Assembly: GCF_900167075.1 (NCBI RefSeq)
Contig: NZ_FUWH01000012.1
Span: forward strand, 60,949 to 124,948
Direction: 5' to 3'
DNA length: 64,000 nucleotides
DNA from: Sediminibacterium ginsengisoli
GTDB lineage: Bacteria > Bacteroidota > Bacteroidia > Chitinophagales > Chitinophagaceae
Shown: piece by piece, positions 18,099 to 25,475 of the stretch
Numbering within the stretch: the first letter of the stretch is position 1
Layout of the letters: each line of letters starts with the position of its first letter
Notes under the pieces: generated by a model
Told to the model about the DNA's origin: nothing
Seen by the model: only the letters and a program-made list of their open reading frames with translations
Database searches by the model: none
Made by a program: the position numbers and the translations under genes

Positions 18099-19420
18099 AA
18101 TGCTTCAACCAGGTCCTGGTAGTAATCCAGTCCGAGGTGCGTGATCAGATCTTCGCCCATCATATGGCGCAAAGTGTTCTGAAGTTTGATCAGCTGTTTG
18201 AAAATATCATGTTCAGGCCTCAGTCCGGGTGCGGTCTGCGGCGATTTGAAATAGAACGACAGCCATTCCTGGATACCGCTCATTTCCGCGCGTTTCGCGA
18301 GGTCCATGAATAAAGCAAGATCCAGCACGATCGGTGCGGCAAGGATAGAATCGCGGCAGAGGAAGTTGATCTTGATCTGCATAGAGTAGCCCAGCCATCC
18401 GAAGATGTCGATGTTATCCCAGCTTTCCTTGTTATCGCCGTGCGGAGGGTAATAGTTGATCCTTACTTTATGGTAGAGATCTCCGTAGAGTTCCGGGTTG
18501 ATATCTGGCTGGAGAATGTCTTCCAGTACGCTCAGTTTGGATACTTCCTTGGTTTTGAAGTTATCCGGATCATCCAGTACAAGACCATCCCTGTTACCCA
18601 GGATATTGGTAGAGAACCAGCCGCGTACACCCAGTGCCCTTGCATGCAGGCCTGGTGCGAGGATGGTTTTCATCAGTGTCTGACCGGTTTTGAAATCTTT
18701 ACCGGCGATAGGAGTTCCTGTTTCTTTCGCGAGTTCGATCAGTGCAGGAATATCGCAGGTAAGGTTAGGCGCGCCGTTGGCGAAAGGAACGCCGAGTTTC
18801 AGGGCAGCATAAGCATAGATCATGCTTGGTGAAATAGCAGGGTCGTTGTTTTCCAGTCCGGCTTCGAAAGATGCCAGTGTTTCATGCACGGCAGATGTTT
18901 CGATGTATTTCTCGGTAGAACCGCACCATACCATTACAATACGGTTACAGCCATTGGCTTCTTTAAAGTTCTCGATATCATTGATCACTTCTTTCGCAAG
19001 CTCCATTTTGGTAGCCGCTTCCTTCACATTCTGACCATCGAGGTTTTTGATGAACGATTTGTCGAAAACCGCTTTCATCGGAACGATCGCTTCCAGTTCG
19101 GGCCTGATGGCATTCAGCAAGGAAGGTTCCAGTACTTTCGCCTTCATGGCCGCATCGTACACATTGTCTTCATACACATCCCAGCCACCAAAAGCAACAT
19201 TATTCAGCTCTGCCAACGGAACAAACTCCTTAATTAACGGATAGCGGTTCTCGGTTCTTTTTCCCAGGCGGATATTACCCATTTGCGTCAGCGCGCCTAT
19301 CGGTTGTGCAATGCCTTTGTTTACAGCTGCCACACCGGCTATTACTGTAGTAGCCACAGCTCCCATACCAGGCAGTAATATACCCAGTTTGCCATCAGCT
19401 GATTGAACTTGTTCTTTCAT
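18095..19420 (-). CDS. ino1: myo-Inositol-1-phosphate synthase (inositol-3-phosphate synthase)
   Basis: It converts glucose-6-phosphate to 1L-myo-inositol-3-phosphate using NAD, the entry step to inositol lipids. The 441-aa protein begins with a Rossmann fold, GKLGILLPGMGAVATTVIAGV (residues 10-30), and has the family features NIRLGKRTENRYPLIKEFVPL, FGGWDVYEDNVYDAA, SPSMIYAYAALKLGVPFANGAPN, GKDFKTGQTLMKTILAPGLHARALGVRGWFSTNILGNRDG and the C-terminal DSILAAPIVLDLALFMDLA. Length and sequence type fit the bacterial and Bacteroidota enzymes rather than the longer eukaryotic ones. It overlaps the following phosphatase gene by 4 bp and lies 74 bp after a TetR regulator that may control it. Confidence 0.95.
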   Translation of the reverse strand: MKEQVQSADGKLGILLPGMGAVATTVIAGVAAVNKGIAQPIGALTQMGNIRLGKRTENRYPLIKEFVPLAELNNVAFGGWDVYEDNVYDAAMKAKVLEPSLLNAIRPELEAIVPMKAVFDKSFIKNLDGQNVKEAATKMELAKEVINDIENFKEANGCNRIVMVWCGSTEKYIETSAVHETLASFEAGLENNDPAISPSMIYAYAALKLGVPFANGAPNLTCDIPALIELAKETGTPIAGKDFKTGQTLMKTILAPGLHARALGVRGWFSTNILGNRDGLVLDDPDNFKTKEVSKLSVLEDILQPDINPELYGDLYHKVRINYYPPHGDNKESWDNIDIFGWLGYSMQIKINFLCRDSILAAPIVLDLALFMDLAKRAEMSGIQEWLSFYFKSPQTAPGLRPEHDIFKQLIKLQNTLRHMMGEDLITHLGLDYYQDLVEAL

Positions 19421-19494
19421 GTTGGTATTGTTTGTTTTATTGTTCTATAATTAGCGGCCGTATCCTGTAGTAACGTTTTACATGCCGATATATT

Positions 19495-20091
19495 TTATTT
19501 TTTTAATCCGCGGATCATGATTGTTATGATCGAACCCAGCCTTGTTTCCATATTATGATATCGGTCTGAGATGAACATATCACGCTCCAGTCCTCTTAAC
19601 GAGCTGACAATCACCGAGGGAAGCAGATCGAGTTCCGTTCTGATAGCCGGTGTGAACTCATTGTTCTGAAGACCGAAACTGAGAATTTCTTTAACCAGGT
19701 TGGTCTCCTGCAGGTCATACGCCGTATACAGGTGCTTCATACAACGGACGCTTTCCTGGATCTCACCTTTTACGATGCGGTACAGGTTGGCTCTTTTCTG
19801 AAGTACTTTTATTTTGGTGAGCGCAAAGCTGGTCAGCTTTTTTTCTGCAGTGATCTCCTTGTCAACATTCGATTTTACCAGGTTGAACACTTCCTGCATC
19901 TCCCTTACGATCACAGCATCGAAGATTTCTTCCTTACTGCAGTAGTAATAATAGAGTGTGCTTTTCCCTTTGCCCATGGACCTTGCAATATCTTCCATGG
20001 TGGTTTTTTTCAGGCCGAATTGCTGAAAAAGCTTCTGAGCCTCTTTCAGGATATCATCCTTTATAATTTCATCTTTTGCGGTTGCTATCAT
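19495..20091 (-). CDS. TetR family transcriptional regulator upstream of the inositol-lipid operon
   Basis: A 198-aa DNA-binding protein started at the ATG at 20091; a TTG 27 bp upstream lies inside the presumed operator and is rejected. The N-terminal TetR HTH is KLFQQFGLKKTTMEDIARSMGKGKSTLYYYYCSKEEIFDAVI (about 21-62). The C-terminal ligand domain is helical and diverse, as usual. It is codirectional with and 74 bp upstream of the inositol-phosphate synthase. A -7 element (20116-20123) and an interrupted palindrome (20095-20115) just upstream of its start suggest autoregulation, and possibly regulation of the lipid operon by readthrough. The effector is unknown. Confidence 0.88.
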   Translation of the reverse strand: MIATAKDEIIKDDILKEAQKLFQQFGLKKTTMEDIARSMGKGKSTLYYYYCSKEEIFDAVIVREMQEVFNLVKSNVDKEITAEKKLTSFALTKIKVLQKRANLYRIVKGEIQESVRCMKHLYTAYDLQETNLVKEILSFGLQNNEFTPAIRTELDLLPSVIVSSLRGLERDMFISDRYHNMETRLGSIITIMIRGLKK

Positions 20092-20094
20092 TTC

Positions 20095-20115
20095 GACCAA
20101 AATCGTTTTTCGGTC
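20095..20115. promoter_or_regulatory. Candidate TetR operator (interrupted palindrome)
   Basis: The 21-bp element has arms GACCxAAA and TTTxGGTC with one mismatch in each arm and a 5-bp centre. It sits between the -7 box and the ATG of the adjacent TetR gene, a typical position for a self-repressing operator. Confidence 0.5.
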
Positions 20116-20123
20116 CAAAAGTA
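20116..20123 (-). promoter_or_regulatory. -7 promoter element of the TetR gene
   Basis: On the minus strand this reads TACTTTTG, an exact TAnnTTTG match, 25 bp upstream of the ATG at 20091. No clear TTTG is seen 20 bp further upstream. Transcription would begin inside the palindrome. Confidence 0.45.
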
Positions 20124-20159
20124 GTAAAAATTACATCTGACCGCTTACCATTCGTCCAA

Positions 20160-21233
20160 TTAGCCATTCTTACCGGCGAAGTGCTCCATCAAAGAGCAGA
20201 ATGCCTGTACGCTTTCAAGGTCAAGTGCGTTATACATACTCACCCTGATGCCGCCCACTGTTCGGTAGCCTTTCACGCCTACCATCCCTTCTTTTTTGCA
20301 GAGTTCCAGGAATGACTCTTCAAGTGACTGGTTCTCAAGGAAAAAGACTGCGTTCATATAACTGCGGTCTTCTTTGGCCACAGTCGGTTTAAAAATAGGT
20401 ATGCGATCCAGCGTGTTGTATAACAGGTCAGCTTTTGCCGTATTCCGGCGCTCCATTTCTGTTAATCCCCCCTCTGCCAGGATCCAGCGCAGCGTAAGCA
20501 TACTTACATATACGGCAAATACCGGCGGTGTATTCATCAGCGATCCGGCGGCGATATGTTTGCTGTAATCCATGATCGTCGGGATCTTCCGGCTCACTTT
20601 ACCAAGCACATCCTTTTTTACCACCACCAGGTTTACGCCTGCTGCGCCCATGTTTTTCTGTGCACCGGCATAAATGAGCGAGAACTTACCGAAGTCTGCC
20701 GGTCTGCTGAAAATATCGCTGCTCATATCGGCCACCAGCGGAATATTACCGGTATCCGGATATTCGTGCCATTGTGTTCCTTCCACCGTGTTATTGGTAG
20801 TGATATGGAGATATGCCGCGTTTTCCGGCAGGTTAAGATCCTTCTTTATATAGGTATGCTTCCGGTCTGAAGTATCGGCCGCAATCACAACATTACCGAA
20901 GAGTGCTGCTTCCTTTGCGGCTTTATTCCCCCAGATGCCGTTATCGGCGTAAGCTGCGGTTGCCTTCTCATCCAGCAGGTTCATCGGCACCTGCATGAAC
21001 TGGGTAGTAGCACCGCCATGAAGGAATAATACTTCATAACTGTCGTCCAGCTGCATCAGCTGTTTAACCGATGTAACCGCTTCCTGCAGTACCTCCTGGA
21101 ACCAGCTGGTGCGGTGTCCGATCTCGAGTATCGATAATCCCGTTCCGTTGAAATCATGAATTGCGCGGGCAGCTTCTTCCAGTACCGGCAACGGTAATAT
21201 GGAAGGGCCTGAATTGAAGTTATGCAGTTTCAT
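20160..21233 (-). CDS. serC: Phosphoserine aminotransferase
   Basis: A PLP-dependent enzyme that converts 3-phosphohydroxypyruvate and glutamate to phosphoserine, the second step of serine synthesis. The 357-aa protein starts at the ATG at 21233 (MKLHNFNSGPS); an upstream start gives 16 residues unlike any homologue. Landmarks are FNSGPSILPLPVLEEA, EIGHRTSWF (H40 R41), LFLHGGATTQFMQVPMNLL, VADMSSDIFSRP and the PLP lysine K193 in YAGAQKNMGAAGV, then RKIPTIMDYSKH and the C-terminal GYRTVGGIRVSMYNA. Length matches the bacterial SerC family. serA is not adjacent. The TetR gene follows on the same strand after 68 bp. Confidence 0.95.
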   Translation of the reverse strand: MKLHNFNSGPSILPLPVLEEAARAIHDFNGTGLSILEIGHRTSWFQEVLQEAVTSVKQLMQLDDSYEVLFLHGGATTQFMQVPMNLLDEKATAAYADNGIWGNKAAKEAALFGNVVIAADTSDRKHTYIKKDLNLPENAAYLHITTNNTVEGTQWHEYPDTGNIPLVADMSSDIFSRPADFGKFSLIYAGAQKNMGAAGVNLVVVKKDVLGKVSRKIPTIMDYSKHIAAGSLMNTPPVFAVYVSMLTLRWILAEGGLTEMERRNTAKADLLYNTLDRIPIFKPTVAKEDRSYMNAVFFLENQSLEESFLELCKKEGMVGVKGYRTVGGIRVSMYNALDLESVQAFCSLMEHFAGKNG

Positions 21234-21353
21234 GTTGCTTGCTTGAAGGCGCAAAGTAACAGCGAATTTATGAATCACCAATACGGGTTGGATGGTGAAT
21301 GGCTTTCAGGCAATGCTGAGTGGTGTCTGAAAGTGGTGAATGGACAAATCCTG

Positions 21354-21986
21354 TTACCCATGGTCGTGCACATCGGTAACGCCACCGGAAACGGCGTATT
21401 TCATGGCTTCTGCAGCACTGATATGTTCCAGCGGTTTGATATGGCTCTTAGGTACCACATAAGTTATACCTGAAATGGCATAGGAATGCGGCACATACAC
21501 TGTTACATGGTCTTCCATCCCGAATTCACGTGCCGTTTGCTGCGTAATGAAGCCGATCCGCCACACACCCGGCGCATCTATATTTACAAGAACAGGCTTG
21601 TCGAACTTCTTCTTATTGCCAGCAAAGGCTTCCAGGAAATCTTTTACAGAACTATAGATAAACCTTACCCCGGGCGTTTTCTCCAGCACGGTATCAAATA
21701 CGGCTACAAGCCTGCCTACCACGAATAAGGATGAAAGCCAGCCCACAAAAAGTACCAGCCCTATTACCACCACAAAGCCAAGTCCGGGCACACGTGTAAG
21801 GTTACCGGCAGCATCTTTTTCTACAAATGAAGGAAATAAAGTGTTCAGGAGATTGGGCAGGAAACCGTCTACCAGGTTGAATAAACCTACTACAACCCAG
21901 ATGGTTATACCAATCGGCGCCAGCACGATCAGGCCCTGGAAAAACAGTTGCAGTAGCTTTTTCAGGAAAAACCGGATACGGATCAT
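21354..21986 (-). CDS. DUF502 family membrane protein
   Basis: An inner-membrane protein of 210 aa. Two hydrophobic helices lie near the N-terminus (about 15-40 and 70-95), separated by a loop with LVDGFLPNLLNTLFPSF. The soluble C-terminal part carries the family motifs TPGVRFIYSSVKDFLEAF, KKFDKPVLVNI and FITQQTARE, and ends in VPKSHIKPLEHISAAEAMKYAVSGGV. DUF502 proteins are widespread in bacteria and plants (COV family) without an established biochemical role. It is 120 bp downstream of nothing on its own strand and diverges from the efflux operon across a 230-bp spacer. Confidence 0.85.
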   Translation of the reverse strand: MIRIRFFLKKLLQLFFQGLIVLAPIGITIWVVVGLFNLVDGFLPNLLNTLFPSFVEKDAAGNLTRVPGLGFVVVIGLVLFVGWLSSLFVVGRLVAVFDTVLEKTPGVRFIYSSVKDFLEAFAGNKKKFDKPVLVNIDAPGVWRIGFITQQTAREFGMEDHVTVYVPHSYAISGITYVVPKSHIKPLEHISAAEAMKYAVSGGVTDVHDHG

Positions 21987-22158
21987 GTGGTCTGTGATTT
22001 GAGCTGCAAGATAGCAGAAAATACGGCGGGAGACTTTTAAAAAAAAGCAGCTGATTTTTAAATACCCTTAAAATATACGAATGTCCTGATCGTCTTCAGA
22101 CAAACAGGTATCCGTTCAGCTTTTAAAACCGCTCAACACAAAAAACATAAATTAAACC
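21987..22158. other. Spacer between DUF502 gene and efflux operon
   Basis: AT-rich divergent region without an ORF. I see no second promoter that I can support for the DUF502 gene. The operator and promoter of the efflux operon follow at 22159-22197. Confidence 0.4.
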
Positions 22159-22190
22159 ATGGAAACTTTTGCAACGAAAAAAGTTTCCAT
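22159..22190. promoter_or_regulatory. TetR operator of the efflux operon (perfect inverted repeat)
   Basis: Arms ATGGAAACTTTT (22159-22170) and AAAAGTTTCCAT (22179-22190) are exact inverted copies separated by 8 bp. The repeat covers the -33 box and abuts the -7 box of the promoter that drives the adjacent TetR and efflux genes, so a bound repressor would block RNA polymerase. Confidence 0.8.
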
Positions 22191-22197
22191 AGTTTTG
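22168..22197 (+). promoter_or_regulatory. Promoter of the TetR-efflux operon
   Basis: The sequence TTTG (22168-22171), an 18-bp spacer and TAGTTTTG (22190-22197) fit the Bacteroidota consensus TTTG/TAnnTTTG. The predicted transcription start is about 15 bp before the TetR ATG at 22217. Confidence 0.75.
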
Positions 22198-22216
22198 CGA
22201 CCAGTTTTTAAAAATT

Positions 22217-22846
22217 ATGGAGATAGCAGAAAGAATAGTAACCAAGGCCCACGAGCTCTTTATGCGTTATGGCATCCGGAGCGTGAGCATGGACGAGATC
22301 GCCAATCACCTGGGGATGAGCAAAAAAACGATCTACCAGTTCTATGCCGATAAGGACGCCCTTGTTGAATCCGTGATCGGAATGGAGATCGCCGATAACG
22401 AAGTGCAATGCGCACAGCACCGCTCCCGTTCTGAAAACCCGGTACACGAGATCTTCCTGAGTGTTGATATGGTACAGGAATTGCTGAAAAACATGAACCC
22501 TTCCGTGATGTACGACCTGGAAAAATACCATTCGGCCGCATTCCGGAAGCTGAATGAGCATAAGAACCGCTTTATCTACGATACCATCAAATCGAACCTG
22601 GACCAGGGCGTTGAAATGGGACTTTACCGTTCCGACATCAATACCGAAATCCTCACCGCTTACAGGCTGGGCACTGTTTTCCTTATGTTCAACCCCGGTG
22701 TATTTCCTTCGGACAAATACAACCTTCACCAGATACTCGAAGAAATGTCGGACAATTTCCTCTGCGGGATTGTTACGCCCAAAGGATTAAAACTGATTCA
22801 GAAATATAAGCAACAACGATTAAAGACTAAAACCACAATTGTATGA
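22217..22846 (+). CDS. TetR family repressor of the RND efflux operon
   Basis: A 209-aa regulator with an N-terminal HTH ELFMRYGIRSVSMDEIANHLGMSKKTIYQFYADKDALVESVI (about residues 14-55) and a helical C-terminal effector-binding domain. It is the first gene of an operon with TolC, membrane fusion and RND genes; its stop overlaps the next start by 4 bp (ATGA). A perfect 12+12 bp inverted repeat overlaps its promoter. The likely function is repression of its own operon, released by a toxic compound exported by the pump. The inducer cannot be read from sequence. Confidence 0.92.
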   Translation: MEIAERIVTKAHELFMRYGIRSVSMDEIANHLGMSKKTIYQFYADKDALVESVIGMEIADNEVQCAQHRSRSENPVHEIFLSVDMVQELLKNMNPSVMYDLEKYHSAAFRKLNEHKNRFIYDTIKSNLDQGVEMGLYRSDINTEILTAYRLGTVFLMFNPGVFPSDKYNLHQILEEMSDNFLCGIVTPKGLKLIQKYKQQRLKTKTTIV

Positions 22847-24207
22847 GTAAAAGAGGACGCAGCAGACTGATCTGGTTATTCTGCCTGCTGGCAGGGGCAA
22901 ACCTGTCGCAGGCCCAGACTACCGCGGTCAAAGCACCGCCGGTTAGGCACGAATTTTCTCTTCAGCAAGCTGCAGATTACGCAAAACAGAACAATGTCCA
23001 GGTTAAAAATGCATTGCTGGGTGTTCAGATCCAGCAACAGACCAACAGGGACATTACTTCAGCGGCGCTTCCCAACATAACGGGCAGCATTCAGGCCACA
23101 GACTATCTTCAGATCCCTACATCGCTGTTGCCGGGCGAAGTGTTTGGCCAGCCGGCAGGAACCTATATTCCTGTTCAGTTCGGTACCAAATACAATTCAA
23201 CCGCCAGCGTCCAGCTGCAGCAGCTTCTGTTCGACGGCCAGGTGTTTATCGGCCTGCAGGCCCGTGCCACATCCATCGAATGGCAGAAAAAAAGTGTAGA
23301 AGTAACAGAGCAGAACATCAAGAGCAATATCTATAAAATATACTATCAGCTCGTAGTAAGCAAAACCCAGATAGAACTGCTGGATTCGAACATCACCCGT
23401 TTACAGAAATTACAGCACGATGCCGGCGAACTCTATAAAAACGGCTTTGCTGAGAAACTGGATGTTGATAAAGTGAACGTACAGTTAGCGAACCTGCAGA
23501 CAGAAAAAACAAAAGCGCTGAATTCGATCGATATCGGTTACCTCGGCCTTAAAACACTGCTGGGCATGCCTGTAAAAGACACGCTGATCCTTACCGATAA
23601 GATCACAGATGACCAGGTGAAAAAAGACCTGCTCACAGATGCGCCTTACCAGTATGCAGATCGCCCGGATTACCAGTACCTCCAATTAGGCAGGAAACTG
23701 AACGAGTTCAACATCAGGCGTTACAAGCTGAGCTATATCCCTACAGTAGCACTCACGGGTGTATACAGCAAAAATGCACAGCGTAACAAATTCGATTTCT
23801 TCGGTAAGGGCGACTGGTTCACCACATCTTATATCGGTCTGAATATCTCCATCCCGATCTTCGATGGCTTCTCCAAAGACGCAAAGATCAAGAAAGCGAA
23901 ACTGGAACTGCAGCAGACAGAAAACCAGCTGGCAGGTATGGAGCTGAACATCGATAATGAAGTGGCACAGGCAAAGATCAATTACCAGTCGGCCGTTGTT
24001 ACCATGGACTATCAGAAGAAGAACATGCAGCTCGCAGAAACAGTTTACTACCAGACCAAGAAGAAATTTGAAGTGGGCACAGGATCCAACACAGAGATCA
24101 CAGCCGCGCAGCTCGACCTGAAAACAGCACAGACCAATTACATCAATGCGCTTTATTCAGCCATTATTGCAAGTGTTGACTATCAGAAAGCCATTGGAAA
24201 ATTATAA
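22843..24207 (+). CDS. TolC-family outer-membrane efflux protein
   Basis: The outer-membrane channel of the tripartite pump, 454 aa. A Sec signal peptide (residues 1-24, ending NLSQAQ) is followed by two OEP repeats, starting at FSLQQAADYAKQNNVQVKNALLGVQIQQQ and GRKLNEFNIRRYKLSYIPTVALTGVY. Long helices with heptad spacing follow, such as KKKFEVGTGSNTEITAAQLDLKTAQTNYINALYSAIIASVDYQKAIGKL. The GxxTxxE/DVLxAQxxLxxA-like segment is typical of the family. It is translationally coupled to the TetR gene by a 4-bp overlap. Confidence 0.93.
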   Translation: MSKRGRSRLIWLFCLLAGANLSQAQTTAVKAPPVRHEFSLQQAADYAKQNNVQVKNALLGVQIQQQTNRDITSAALPNITGSIQATDYLQIPTSLLPGEVFGQPAGTYIPVQFGTKYNSTASVQLQQLLFDGQVFIGLQARATSIEWQKKSVEVTEQNIKSNIYKIYYQLVVSKTQIELLDSNITRLQKLQHDAGELYKNGFAEKLDVDKVNVQLANLQTEKTKALNSIDIGYLGLKTLLGMPVKDTLILTDKITDDQVKKDLLTDAPYQYADRPDYQYLQLGRKLNEFNIRRYKLSYIPTVALTGVYSKNAQRNKFDFFGKGDWFTTSYIGLNISIPIFDGFSKDAKIKKAKLELQQTENQLAGMELNIDNEVAQAKINYQSAVVTMDYQKKNMQLAETVYYQTKKKFEVGTGSNTEITAAQLDLKTAQTNYINALYSAIIASVDYQKAIGKL

Positions 24208-24233
24208 TTAAACCAAAACTTAAATATCATTAT

Positions 24234-25427
24234 ATGCAAAAGATCATACAGGTAATAGTTGTTGCAACGGCAGCGATTACGCTTGCAGCCTGCGGCGGTA
24301 AAAAAGAAGCAGGTGAGCTGGGCGAGAAAAAAGCGAAGCTGGAACAATTAAGAAAGCAGCAGACAGCGTTAAGCACGGATATCGAAAAGCTCGAAAAAGA
24401 GATCGCAGCGATCGACCCTGCACTTGCCAAGGAAGAAAAACCAAAGCTGGTTACACTTGCAACGGTAGCGCCTGAAACCTTCTCGCACTTCATCGACCTG
24501 CAGGGTAAGATCGAATCTGAGAATATTTCTTACGTTACCCCGCGTGGTGGTGGCGGCCAGGTAAAAGCCATCTATGTAAAACGTGGTGATATGGTGAGCA
24601 AAGGCCAGCTGCTGGTAAAACTGGACGACGCAATTGCCAAACAAAGCGTAGCCACTGCAGAACAGGGACTTGAAACCCTCAAAACACAACTTGCATTTGC
24701 AAAGAACCTGTACCAGAAACAGAAAAACCTGTGGGACCAGAACATTGGTACCGAAGTACAGCTGATCACTGCAAAGAACAATGTAGACAATATCGAGAAC
24801 CAGCTGAAAAGTGCGCAGGAACAACTGAAGATCACGAAAGAGCAATTGCAGTTTTCGAATGTATATGCCGAGCAGTCAGGTGTTGCAGAAGATGTGAATG
24901 TACGCGTGGGCGAACTGTTCACCGGTATGAACCAGATCAAGATCGTGAACACCGGTACGCTGAAAGTAACCACACAGATCCCTGAAAATTATCTCGATAA
25001 AGTGAAAGTAGGAAGCCGCGTGAAAGTAACGCTGCCCGATATCAACAAGACCATCGATGCTACTGTAAGCGTATCAGGCCGCCTCATCGACCCGAACAGC
25101 CGCAGCTTCTTTGTTGAAGCAAAGATCCCTGCAGACAAAGATTTCAGACCAAACCAGGTTGCACTTGTGAAAATCCAGGATTACACAGCACCAAATGCGA
25201 TCACCGTACCTGTAAACACTTTACAGAGCGATGAGAAAGGCAAATATGTGCTCGTTGCATCCAAAGAGAACGGTAAGCTGGTTGCGCGTAAGAAAACCGT
25301 TATACCAGGTGAACTCTATGGCGATCGCCTCGAGATCAGGAGCGGATTACAGGCAGGTGATGTAGTGATCACAGATGGTTTCCAGAGCCTGTACGAAGGA
25401 CAGATGATCACAACAGATACAAAATAG
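24234..25427 (+). CDS. RND efflux membrane fusion protein (lipoprotein)
   Basis: The periplasmic adaptor that joins the pump to TolC, 397 aa. The signal peptide ends in a lipobox, TLAAC (C20), so it is a lipoprotein. An unusual extra coiled coil precedes the usual fold (about 25-65, EKKAKLEQLRKQQTALSTDIEKLEKEIAAI). Then come a lipoyl half (GRIES-like IESENISYVTPRGGGGQVKAIYVKRGDMVSKGQLLVKLDD), a helical hairpin (about 140-215), the second lipoyl half, a beta-barrel domain and the membrane-proximal domain. It is 26 bp after tolC and 48 bp before the pump gene. Confidence 0.93.
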   Translation: MQKIIQVIVVATAAITLAACGGKKEAGELGEKKAKLEQLRKQQTALSTDIEKLEKEIAAIDPALAKEEKPKLVTLATVAPETFSHFIDLQGKIESENISYVTPRGGGGQVKAIYVKRGDMVSKGQLLVKLDDAIAKQSVATAEQGLETLKTQLAFAKNLYQKQKNLWDQNIGTEVQLITAKNNVDNIENQLKSAQEQLKITKEQLQFSNVYAEQSGVAEDVNVRVGELFTGMNQIKIVNTGTLKVTTQIPENYLDKVKVGSRVKVTLPDINKTIDATVSVSGRLIDPNSRSFFVEAKIPADKDFRPNQVALVKIQDYTAPNAITVPVNTLQSDEKGKYVLVASKENGKLVARKKTVIPGELYGDRLEIRSGLQAGDVVITDGFQSLYEGQMITTDTK

Positions 25428-25475
25428 ACCTGTAATCATACCCTCTCACCGAGGATCAAACATTAAACTAATTGT

